Part shown: piece after piece, positions 20,389 through 30,307 of the stretch
Position numbering within the stretch: position 1 is the first letter of the stretch
How the letters are laid out: every line of letters starts with the position of its first letter
Made by a program: the position numbers and the translations under genes
Assembly (NCBI GenBank): GCA_015501585.1
Contig: JADNRY010000647.1
Span: 1-32,944 of the forward strand
Source of the DNA: Rhodocollybia butyracea
Lineage: Eukaryota; Basidiomycota; Agaricomycetes; Agaricales; Omphalotaceae
Direction: 5' to 3'
DNA length: 32,944 bases
Notes under the pieces: generated by a model
What the model was told of the DNA's origin: nothing
Database searches by the model: none
The model's input: only the letters and a program-made list of their open reading frames with translations

Positions 20389-21984
20389 ACGGACAGCAGC
20401 ATCCAGCGAAGTCGCAAAGTATCGAATGTTGTTGCGGTTCAACCCAGTCATGCTTATCCTTCCATTAACTGTCAAGTAAATATGAGCCTTCTCCGTCAAG
20501 GCTTTGCTTTGTTCCGGAGTGATGCCAGTAAAACTTTGAAACGATCAGTTGTTTGGCGCACGTACCAATCAAGATATTACCCACCTGAACATTCCAATCT
20601 GGTTCACAATGTGATCCCAGTTCCCGGGTGTATGCAACTCTTCCGTAAGAATCTTATGCAACTCCTTGCGCATATCAATAATACGCCCTGCCATCGTCGA
20701 AATATCACGCTTCCATTCACTAAAGAGTGAGGTATTGTTGAGGATCAGGGTCACCTGGATTCGGAAGGACTTTAGAACAGATTCTATACAATAATGAACA
20801 TGCGAAAACTTGCAATTCGTGCACCATATGTGGGAGGGTTGCTGATTTCGCTGCGCTGCAGGACAGATAGTTGGCTCTTGACACGTTCCGCAGCCTCCTT
20901 AGTTGGTGAAACGATATGCAAGGCTCCGACGCGCTCGCCGTACAGCCCAGCGTTCTTTGCGAAACTCTGCGACGGACCGGAACATCTCAGCATATTGCGT
21001 CATTCAAGGCAACCACAATACATACCTGACAGACCAACATCTTTACACCCTTGTCCACGAAGAATCGGACAGCCCAAGCATCATTATCCAAGTCTCCGCT
21101 AGCAAATCCTTGGTAAGCGCAGTCGAAGAAACCATAATGCTCTTTTTCGAGCATGATGTCTGCAATTGCCCCCCATTGTTCGCGGGTGGGATCAACTCCG
21201 GTCGGGTTGTGGGCACAAGCGTGGATGAGGAAGATGGAGCCGGAAGGGGCGGATTTTAGTGAGGAGATAAAACCATCGTAGTTGAGCCCGATGGTCTTCG
21301 GATCGTAATAAGGGTAATAGACAGGCGCGATACCGACGTTATTAAAGATAGCCGGATGATTCGCTGCGACAAAGGTGAGATAACGAACCACATCATTTAC
21401 AAGAATAACCCACCCCACGTCGGATCGCTGAGATAAATTTCCTTGTTTTCCGCAAACTGATAGAAACGCGAGAGAAACAAGGCGCCGAGATGATTCGCGC
21501 CAGTTCCGGAGATGGTTTGGACACTAGTGACTCTGCCTTGAGATAGTGCGGTAGAATCAGAACCGAGAATAAGTTTCGCGGCCGCAACAGTAAACTCGGG
21601 CAGGCCGGTTATGGGCAGGTATTCGTGATCCAATGCCACGGAATTGAGTATGATTTCTTCGGCTTTTCTAACTACAGGCAGAACCCACGGTTTGTCGTTG
21701 TCGTCCCGGTACGCGCCGACTCCGAGATTAATTTTTTGTTCGAAAGTATCAGCTTTGTACGCGGCAGTGAGCTTGAAGATACTGTTCGATGATTTAATGA
21801 ATGTCTAGAAGATTTAACAGTGTAGTGCACCTGTCTGGAGGGGCCAGGGGAACATTCTGCCAAAGTTCTGCATATATTCACTGATGAGTTGCAACGTTGG
21901 GCGATGGATGGATTACTGCGTACCTGAAGACATTGAGGATGAAGAATTAAGTTGACTGAAGATTTGTTTTAGTCTAGTAGCCAT
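20386..21984 (-). CDS. Aspartate aminotransferase
   Basis: PLP enzyme exchanging the amino group between aspartate and 2-oxoglutarate. Visible residues: '[10 protein letters not shown]' near the N-terminus; 'HNPTGVDPT'; '[13 protein letters not shown]', with the Asp that holds the PLP nitrogen and the nearby Tyr; '[17 protein letters not shown]', with the PLP lysine; '[10 protein letters not shown]', with the substrate-binding Arg near the end. About 420 residues, typical length. Exon 1 encodes '[20 protein letters not shown]', acid-free and presequence-like, with a second Met at 21933 in the position of a cytosolic start. The intron at 20755-20813 has a GCAAGT donor. The last codon CGT is followed by TAA at 20388-20386, which belongs to the inserted element; the original end (three more residues, GTL) now lies beyond it. 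Confidence 0.92.
20755..20813 (-). other. GC-AG intron in aspartate aminotransferase
   Basis: ATT|GCAAGT ... ATCCAG|GTGACC joins 'PPTYGARI' to 'VTLILNN' in phase 0. The GT four bases further on gives the wrong frame. Confidence 0.75.
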
Positions 21985-22594
21985 TTGGAGAGAGAGTAGA
22001 ACGACAGGAGTAAAAGACCAAACGAAACTTTTTTTAACAGCAGTTCAGGAAATCAGATGCCAGGATCCAAGTTCCAAGCACCGGTGTTCATGAATACAAA
22101 TGAAACAAGTATTCACTTACCGGGTACAGTTGAGCGATGAAGCAGATGGTGTTTAACGGTCTAACAAGCGGCCTCCAGATTTTTATCTTCGGAGTTGGGA
22201 TGACATAAGTCCTCAGAACGGCTTCAAAGACTAAAGCGTCAGTAATCTCCGGTTCATCCCGCTCAAGCTCCGCTGTTCCAGTTCAATCCAGAACGCCAGG
22301 AGGTGGTCTTTCGGAAAGACGGAACCGACTCAGAAAATGTAGTGAATATCTAGTAATTTCCCCAGTACCCCGCATAGTTCCACGTTGTTCGCGTCCGTTT
22401 CCGATCCTGAAACACACAGCTAAATCATCCAGGGCGACAAAACTACAACATGCGTTGACTAGTAAAATATTAAAAAACCCAGCGCCGCCAATAGATAAGG
22501 GAAATATTAAGGAGTAGACAATGTCCAATAGTAATACTCATGCGTGAATCGTGAAGGTGTAGAAATACAAGAGTGATACAGAACGCAGTGTCGG
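21985..22594. promoter_or_regulatory. Upstream region of aspartate aminotransferase
   Basis: 610 bp between the AN1 protein stop and the aminotransferase start, both on the minus strand. No supported open frame. Pyrimidine-rich sequence (TTCTACTCTCTCTCC on minus) precedes the start codon. Confidence 0.5.
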
Positions 22595-22884
22595 TCAGGC
22601 TGTAGTCATCTTCGAAGCAACAGTTCGTTCGCCCTCGAGCTTAGACTTGTTACGTTCAAAAGCCTGCTGCCGACAATCTTCTAAGTTATTACATAGATGA
22701 TGTTCCGGAAGTCTGTGCTATAGAAGAGAAGATAAGCCAAAAAGTATATTCCACAAAGCATAACTCGACTCACGTTCCCACAAAACTGGGCTCTACAATG
22801 CGGACATTGGCCTACAATTCTCAGTGCGGCAGAGTTACACTGTTCCTCATTGCCCATGAATTGGCAACGCTTCTTGGCACCCAT
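22595..22884 (-). CDS. AN1-type zinc-finger protein
   Basis: Two exons joined by one intron (GTGAGT to TTCTATAG). The protein of about 74 residues starts 'MGAKKRCQFMGNEEQC', then 'CPHCRAQFCGNHRLPEHH' followed by L and C. The spacing C-x2-C-x4-C-x2-H-x5-H-x-C is that of the AN1 finger. The C-terminus is basic and helical, ending 'GERTVASKMTTA'. Small single-AN1 proteins act with ubiquitin and the proteasome in stress responses in yeast (Tmc1/Cuz1 type); here the role is inferred from the domain only. The ATG at 22884 directly precedes the conserved GAKKRC, so the start is well supported. Confidence 0.9.
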
Positions 22885-23435
22885 GATGTATTGCTTGAAT
22901 GTAGAACACGGAGGAAGGGGGGAGGCACACGACAATGAATAAACGTCTGTAATAAATGCTCAGAATATCATAAAATGAGATAGTTCAAAAGACGTACAAC
23001 ACTTGGTGAAAGTGGGGGGGTCTGATGGGAGTAGTAGAGAAGGTGTTAGATGATGAGGAGTCTTTATAAGTAGTGGGTTACGCGTCCTTCGCCACACGTG
23101 ACACGCAATGGCTGTCCTCAAATAATTTCAAAGTCCGGACATCCTTAGTTGCCGTAGCAAACTCTACAAAGTTCATCCTGAAAACAAAGCAGCACAATTT
23201 TGACGTGGCAACAACCACGATCAGGGGGTTACAACAGACCACTTCAGGAGGGGGTATATAAATCATTATCCAAACTATCCATTTCGCAGTAATAACAACA
23301 GATGGAGGACAGTATTAATAAAGAAGAGATGCGTGTAATGATAAAAGAGTGGATGGTGCTGATCAGTAATGTATGAACGAAATCATGTCCGTAATCGAAA
23401 AACAAGCATAAGTATATACATAACAAATTGAGAGA
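22885..23435. other. Intergenic region between AN1 gene and syntaxin A
   Basis: No gene supported. It contains the AN1 gene's upstream region and the 3' flank of the first syntaxin. TATATAAA occurs at about 23256, but no gene begins downstream of it on the plus strand. Confidence 0.45.
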
Positions 23436-24869
23436 TTAGGAGCTCTTCTTGTTGGTGTTGATGTGTTGAGAGACCTCAATGCCGACAACGATACCGACGA
23501 TAGCAAGGACAATCAAGAAGATAATGAAGCAGATCCATCTCTTCTTTCGGGCAGCACGAGCCGATACGACTGCTTTTTCGGTATAATTGAGCCTGCGAGA
23601 GCGAATTGAGAACCGGCTAGAAGGAACGATGAAATGAAAACGCACCCAGCTTCCGTATCCTTCTCAACAATACCCGCTGTTGTTTCAATATTTTGGATGG
23701 TCTCATCTTGTTGCTCCACAAGGACACTCATCTAAACGAACATTAAGTCTATACTAAAACGATAAATCGAAAACACTTACATCGTTGAACAATTGCGCCA
23801 GTTCACCGAGTGTCTTTTCAATACGCTTGATATCTTCATGACGCTCCTGAACTTCACGATATGCGGCTCGAGATTCGCCATAGCGGTTGGAGTTTAATAA
23901 CTATTCAGAAAATTAGTACGAGATTCAATGAGGATAGACAACGACGTACCGCTTGACTGAAAATCTGACCTCCACCCTCATCATTGACGACAGCTTTTAC
24001 TTCCTCTGGCGATGCATCCGGTTTGACTGCGGTCGGAGTCAGAAATAAACTTTGCAAAAAGAGATCATCACGTACCGATCTTGAACTGTCTCTCCATGCG
24101 CTGCTTATAGCGAGTTCGGTATTGTTGCTCGACATTCTGGTAGTTCTGAATAGCTTCCACGAACTTGGACTTTACCAAGGCAGTCTGAAAATATACCGGG
24201 TCAGATGGCTGAATGATCCGACACCACGAGTATCGCCCATACCTGCTGCTTGCGAATCTGTCCATCTCTGCCTGAACCACCCTGCCTTTCTAAAGCTTTG
24301 ATCCGGCGTTTGAGAGTCGCACTCAGTGCAGAGGTGTCGGCCACGAGTTCATCCAGTTGAGCAGCGTTTCGTTGTGCTGCGGCGTCGTCAGTGTTGTTGA
24401 GAGACCGTGATTGCAGTTCTCCAATGCGGGACACATTCTCGTTTAAAGTACGTATACCGTCTTGTAGAGAAGATATCTACGGACGAGTCAGTATATGAGT
24501 TGCAGGCAAAAAGTTGAAACAATACCTCTGCATAAAATGAGGACATGTCGTCGCTGCCTGCTCCAAGATTTGGTTTCGAGTCTTTAACGTCGGTCATTTC
24601 GTAGGCTCCGTCCTGTTGAGCGTATGGGTTTGGTCGTCTCGATTGATAACCTCCTCCGTCTCCTCCAGACGCCTGCGTCGGATAGGAGTTGCTAAGAAGT
24701 AGAAACAAATGAGAGAGTGTCTATGAAACCCAAAGAGGAACGTACGAGCTCATTTGAGCGCCTCCTTGTTGTTGAGCCTATGTAAAACGATAAAACGATC
24801 AGACCATTTGTTATGGGAGAATCCCCGAAAGCAACGAACCCTCAGGGCTGCTAAACGGTCTCTTGCCAT
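23436..24869 (-). CDS. Syntaxin (Sso1-like Qa-SNARE), copy A
   Basis: Plasma-membrane-type syntaxin, needed for exocytic fusion. A 30-nt first exon encodes 'MARDRLAALR'. Then comes a Gln/Gly-rich spacer, the Habc bundle ('MSSFYAEISSLQDGIRTLNE', 'DTSALSATLKRRIKALER', 'FVEAIQNYQNVEQQYRTRYK'), and the SNARE helix from 'YREVQERHEDIKRIEKTL' through 'VLVEQQDETIQNIETT', which holds the central-layer Gln. It ends with a C-terminal anchor 'RWICFIIFLIVLAIVGIVVG' and short tail. About 330 residues. Introns fall after SSFYAE, RKQQ, RQFKI, FSQA, LFND and TEAG, the same places as in the next two genes. It is the first of three tandem copies. Confidence 0.92.
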
Positions 24870-25137
24870 GTTATGAATGCGAACGAAGGTCAAAAGTAGT
24901 TAAGAAAAGTTGAGCGGTTTTTTGAAGAGGTAGTTGAGAGTAAGTAAGACTCTTGAATCTCAAGGGCGGTGTTTTTGATGGCAGTGCAAACACCGAACCA
25001 AACAGCGTTTTAGCGCTCCACGCGTGAAACGAGTTTGGGAAATGATAATATGCGAGATAAGTTCAACAAAGAGCTATTAAGTGGTCTCGTCCATGAAATA
25101 AGGGCTCATTATATCGTTATAAGGAATCTAACCACAA

Positions 25138-26496
25138 CTAATGATTCTTCGGTCGCGTCCCAAACACAACACCAAGAACGATGGCGAGAACAGCGACGAC
25201 GAACAAGAAGATAAAAAAACAATACCATCTCATCTTTCGTGCTGAACGCGCTGACCTGACTGCTCGTTCAGTATGACCCAGTCTAGAGAAAGAAAAATCA
25301 AGGGCTGCACGCGAAAGCACAAGTTTACGAGAACCCACCCAGCTTCAGTCTGATGTGCGACATCACCTGCTGTTGTTTCAACGTTTCCAATAGTTTCATT
25401 TTGCTGCTCGGTGATAACACTCATCTGAAGAGGAGCATGTCAGCCTTGGGGTACGGGAAATAGGCTTTTGCTGTTACATCATTGAACAACTGCGCGAGTT
25501 CCCCCAGTGTCCTTTCAATCTGTTTAATATCTTCCTGACGTTCCTGTACCTCACGATATACTGCTCGATATTCGCCATGCCGGTTAGAGTCCAAGAGCTA
25601 ATGGAAAGATGAGGTTTAATAAACAAAATATCGAAGCCACATACGGCTTCATTGAACATTTGACCACTGCCAATATCACTATCGACCGCAGTCTTGACCT
25701 CCTCCGGTAAAGCATCAGGTTTGACTAAACGCAAACGTCAAATACAGAGTTCCTGCAGAGAATGGATCCCCTCACCAATCTTGAACTGTCTCTCTAGACG
25801 CTGCTTATATCGAGTTCGGAATTCTTGTTCGACATGTTGATAGTTCTGAATGGCTTCAACAAACTTGGACTTCACTAAAGCAGTCTAATAGGCAGGTCAA
25901 TGCCAGACTATGATCTCACGACCAAGGATAGACGTGTACCTGCTGCTTCTTAATTTCTAGATCCCTTCCTGATCCACCAGACTTTTCCAACTCCTTGATC
26001 TTTCGTTTGAGAGTTGCACTAAGCGCGGAGGTGTCCGTAACGAGTTCGTTCAATTGTACCGCATCTCTCTGTGCTGCAACGTCGTTGGTATTGTCAAGTG
26101 ACCGCAAATGCAGCTCTGCAATGCGGGACACGTTCTCGTTGAATATCCGTAGAGTATTCTGCAAGGAAGAGATCTAGAGACGAGTGTACATTGGACAGAG
26201 TCGTTGAAGGTACAACATTGTGGATACCTCCGCGTAAAATGAAGATAGATTGCCGCTGTCTCGTAATTGTGCCATCTCATAGTCTGCATCTTGATCCAGG
26301 CGAGTGTTTTCAGATGCTTGTGTGGGATGAGTGTCACTAAGAAGACTAGTAAGTTCTTTGTACGAATAAATGAAGCTCTAGCACTTGCGAGTTCAGGTGA
26401 CTGGCTCCTTGTCGTTGGGCCTGATGATATGTAAGACACAGCTCCAATGTTCCAAAACAAACGAACCCTCAGCGCGGCTAATCGGTCTCTTGCCAT
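25138..26496 (-). CDS. Syntaxin (Sso1-like Qa-SNARE), copy B, diverged
   Basis: Same architecture and intron places as copies A and C. It starts 'MARDRLAALR'; Habc has 'DTSALSATLKRKIKELEK' and 'TALVKSKFVEAIQNYQHVEQ'; the SNARE helix has 'VYREVQERQEDIKRIERTL' and 'VITEQQNETIGNVETT' with central Gln kept; the anchor is 'RWYCFFIFLFVVAVLAIVLG'. It differs from A and C at many sites they share: 'HTERAVRSARSARKM' versus 'YTEKAVVSAR[AS]AR[KQ]K', and the N-terminal spacer lacks the Gly-rich segment. It lies between A and C yet is the most divergent. All SNARE layer residues I can check are intact, so it is probably functional. Confidence 0.9.
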
Positions 26497-26901
26497 GGTC
26501 GTAGAAGTGTGAGCGACGTGAAGTTAGACCCCTAGAGTTTATATAAAGGAGGTAAAAGCGACGAAATAGCTGTTAGTATGGCTGTTCTATACTCGATTCA
26601 TACCCGGAGACCACGAATCCGGCCTGAGTAGCTGCTGCGTACGGGCCTGGGAGAGATGCAGTTGAAAGCAACAGAAAGAGATCCAAAATCGGACGCTCGG
26701 CCGGCCCATCTAGTCAAATTGAGAAAATAAGTGGCCTCCTATTACTTTACCTGTCACCGTGACCTGTACAGCCAACTTGTGTCAGTTCTCTGCAGTTCTC
26801 CACAGACGCATGAAACGAAGCCAAGAAAATGAGGGAAGGCAGTCAGACTTGTTCACAGTGTTAACATCATGAATTTCTGGTAAAAAGAGCGTTGTCCAAT
26901 A
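26497..26901. promoter_or_regulatory. Spacer upstream of syntaxin B
   Basis: 405 bp between copies B and C. TATATAAA (minus: TTTATATAAA at about 26543) lies about 45 bp upstream of the copy B start codon. No open frame with support. Confidence 0.45.
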
Positions 26902-28265
26902 TTAATTTTTGTGGGTCACCTCAATAGCAACAACGATAGCAATAATTAGAACGATGATTAGAATGATAGCGAAGCAAATCCATCTCTTCTGCCGCGCTGA
27001 ACGCGCTGACACAACCGCCTTTTCGGTATAAATGAGTCTGCAGATCGAGGTAAGTATCATCGGCGAAAGTCCCAAAACAAACGCACCCAGCCTCCGTATC
27101 CTTCTCGACGTTACCTGCTGTGGTTTCGATGTTCTCAATAACTTCATCTTGCTGTTCAACGAGAACGCTCATCTGCAAGTACAACGTGAGTCCTACTTTA
27201 CAGCAATAGACCAAATCGAGTTCACATCGTTGAACAGTTGCGCCAGTTCGCCAAGGGTTTGTTCGATGCGCTTGATATCCTTGTGACGTTCCTGTACTTC
27301 ACGATATGCTGTCCGAGACTCTCCGAACCGGTTAGAGCTCAATAGCTAGACTTCAATGTCAGCAAAAACTGAGCAGGACAGAAAGCAAACATACAGCTTG
27401 ACTGAAAACTTCGCCACCACTCTCATCATCGACAGCTGCCTTAATTTCCTCCGGTGAAGCGTCAGGTTTCACTTGAGCCAGTCAAATAAAGAACTTCCAT
27501 AAGAGGGGAAGGTTCCTACCAATCTTAAGTTGTCTTTCCACGCGCTGCTTGTAACGGGTTCGGTGTTGTTGCTCGACATTCTGATAATTCTGAATAGCCT
27601 CGACAAATTTGGACTTGACTAAAGCGGTCTGTACACCAATGTCAGGAACATTCGAAAGATAGAAAAGCTTGCACATACCTGCTGCTTGCGAACCTGACGG
27701 TCATTCCCAGAGCCACCTTGTCTTTCCAAGGCCTTGATACGGCGTTTGAGAGTTGCGCTCAGTGCGGAGGTGTCAGCAATGAGCTCCTCAAGTTGGATAC
27801 CATCTCTTGTTGCAGCAGGGTCATCATCCGAGCTATCGAGTGACCGTGAATGCAACTCTCCAATACGAGAAACGTTGTCATTATACGTCCGGATACTGTC
27901 TTGTAAAGAGGATACCTGAAAAATGGTTGTGTTTAGCGGTCATAGCATATGGAAGTTGAGGTTAAGAATAACCTCGGCGTAAAATGCAGACATGTCGCCA
28001 CTGCCCATTGTCGCCTCTTTCACTTCGGTCATTTCAAAATCTTCATCTTTGTTTACTCGGCCTCCGACGAGCGTTGAAGAAGAACCAGTTAAAAGAGGAC
28101 TGACAAATGAACTAAGACGAACAATAGTTCCGACACAAGCTTCACTACTCACGAGCCTGTCTGACCAGCACCTCCTTGCTGTTGAGCCTATTAAGAGATA
28201 AGACTTCATCTACGCCATCCCGAGAATAAACCAACCCTCAGTGCTGCCAAACGATCCCTCGACAT
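26902..28265 (-). CDS. Syntaxin (Sso1-like Qa-SNARE), copy C
   Basis: Third tandem copy. It starts 'MSRDRLAALR'. Habc: 'DMSAFYAEVSSLQDSIRTYN', 'DTSALSATLKRRIKALER', 'FVEAIQNYQNVEQQHRTRYK'. SNARE helix: 'TAYREVQERHKDIKRIEQTL' and 'VLVEQQDEVIENIETT'. Anchor: 'RWICFAIILIIVLIIAIVVA', tail 'IEVTHKN'. It is clearly closer to copy A than to the neighbouring copy B. Introns match those of the other copies. The start codon is only 193 bp from the argininosuccinate lyase stop, so its promoter is short or overlaps that gene's 3' end. Confidence 0.92.
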
Positions 28266-28458
28266 GACTTTGGATACGAAGAGGGAAGAGAAGGAAGAGG
28301 TGAAGAATAAGATCACCCTGAATCATGATTCTTCATAAGTATGCATGATCGATGGCAGTGAGCGCGCAAACAATATATTTTGACTGCTATGTAAATTTTG
28401 AAACGATGAACAAAATAGCGCCGAGGTCAGGCAAGGTCACAGTGGCGCGGTCAATTTC

Positions 28459-30203
28459 TCAATTTTTGAGAGCCTCTCGTAGCACAGTTATTTGTCGATC
28501 CACCATTATTCGACTGGGTCCACCTATAGATTGCCGCCGTTCAACGGAAGCCTCAAAATCAAATACATCATGAACATCCTTGGTGAACTTGTCGCTCAAA
28601 CCCTTGAAATCTGAGTACGTGAGTTCGTTCAACTGACATTTCCGCGATTCGGCCAAAGCAACAGCGCGTCCCGAGATGTGATGAGTTTCTCGGAAAGGAA
28701 TCTATGATACAGAACATTAGGCCGATCAAAAAGAAGTAAATTGCGATGACATACCCCTTTTCGAACGAGATAGTCTGCTAGGTCTGTGGCGAGCACGTCC
28801 ATGGTAAGAGCTTGACGCATTTTCTCGGGGTGCACCTGGAAGATTTGAGAACTTAGTTATGTATGAGAGTGTGTAAGGCTTACATCTAATGTGGCAATCA
28901 CACCCTCCGCAATCTTGAAGGACATTGAAACATTGATCAATGCATCGAACAACGGTTCCTTGTCTTCCTGCAAATCTTTGTTGTATGTGGAAGGCAAGCC
29001 TTTTAATGTCATAACAAATCCAGCCATCTAGAGCGCGAGTCAGACTTTGAATAAACCAGCAGGAAGACATATTGTTACATTTCCAAAGACACGACCAGAT
29101 TTGCCTCGCAGCAACTCCAGAGAGTCTGGATTTTTTTTTTTGGGGCATCATACTTGAGCCAGTGCTACGTTACGCGCGTCAAGAATGACCTTGTGTGAGA
29201 TTTTAGGACCATACCTATACGCGTCGCTCAGCGTAACGAATCCAAACTCAGCAGTCGAGTAGATGATTAGGTCTTCTGCCATTCGACTAACGTGGGTCAT
29301 CGCTAAGGTAGACCACATCAGAAATTCGACGATGAAATCACGATCCCCGACTCCCCAGAGACTGTTTTCCGCCACAGATTGGAATCCCAGTTCCTTCGCC
29401 AAAAATTCACGATCTACGACAAAAGGATTTTCCAGCGAGAGCACCACTACCCAATGGTAGCACAGAGATGCGAGGAATCAGTTGTTGGAGACGTTCAAGA
29501 TCATTTCGGAACGAGAACGCGTGGGATAAGAGTAGATGCGACCATCGAATGGGTTGTCCCCGCTGCACAGCATATGGTCATCATGATAGGCGAAATCGAA
29601 AGGAATCGTACCTGCAGATGTGTGTAACCAGGCATCAAGTAATCTTTTTCTTTGTCTGCTCGTTCGACCATGACTCGGATGAGTCCCCGTAGCCCACTCT
29701 CAACTTCTTTGATTTCTTCAAGAAGCCATAATCGCATATCGGTGGCAACCTGGTCATTTCGAGACCGTCCAGTGTGAAGTTTTCCTCCAAGCGGACCTAT
29801 AAGCTCGCTCAAACGACGTTCGTTGGCGGTATGAATATCTTCATCATCAGGAGCGGGTTTGAACTAATCACGCCTTTTTAAAACGCGCCAAATCTGCATG
29901 TCAAGTTCAGCTTACTGTGCCATCTTCCCATTCTTTGCCAACGGCTTGTAGGCCTGCAATAATTTTTGCTTCTTCATCACTGGTCAATATACCAACGCGT
30001 TTGAGCCCTTTGGTGTAGGCAATGGAGCCCTTGATATCTGCGGCATGCATTTTCTGATCATAAGCCAAGGACTGATTGAAGGCGTGCATTCTGTGAAGAT
30101 ATATATATTATTGCTTCAAGGGAGATAGGATAACTTACAGAGGATCTGTATTTCCTGTAAATCTGCCGCCCCATAGCTTTTGTTTTGTTGGTTCATTGGA
30201 CAT
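28459..30203 (-). CDS. ARG4: Argininosuccinate lyase, frame interrupted twice
   Basis: Last step of arginine synthesis: argininosuccinate to arginine and fumarate. It starts '[20 protein letters not shown]'; then '[20 protein letters not shown]', '[18 protein letters not shown]', '[19 protein letters not shown]' and the lyase signature 'GSSMMPQKK'. The C-terminus 'YVVDRQ'-type region reads '[19 protein letters not shown]'. About 465 residues, normal length. Two sites break the frame: T4 at 29428-29431 ('GSGALAG' then 'NPFVVDREF' in another frame) and T11 at 29131-29141, exactly in the signature (QKK then [10 protein letters not shown] in another frame). Both look like one extra A on the coding strand. 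Everything else is well conserved, favouring sequence error over a pseudogene. Confidence 0.92.
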
Positions 30204-30307
30204 GTTGGTTGTTGTGCGAGTCACTTTGAAAAAATTAAGCGCCCAGGATTTGGAAGAATGATGACGTATTGAGCAAGTATTGGCTTGTTGTGTCCCTCCG
30301 TCCACCA
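30204..30307. promoter_or_regulatory. Short bidirectional promoter, ASL and AIG1-like genes
   Basis: Only 104 bp separate two divergent start codons. CGAGTCAC at 30217-30224, read on minus as GTGACTCG, contains the TGACTC core bound by Gcn4/Cpc1-type factors that control amino-acid genes. TGACGT, a CRE-like core, lies at 30262-30267. No TATA box seen. Confidence 0.5.

Noticed and set aside
21370..21435. Suspected frameshift in aspartate aminotransferase near DPTWG
   Set aside because: A normal intron (GTGGGT to GTCGCAG) joins DPTW to [11 protein letters not shown] in frame.
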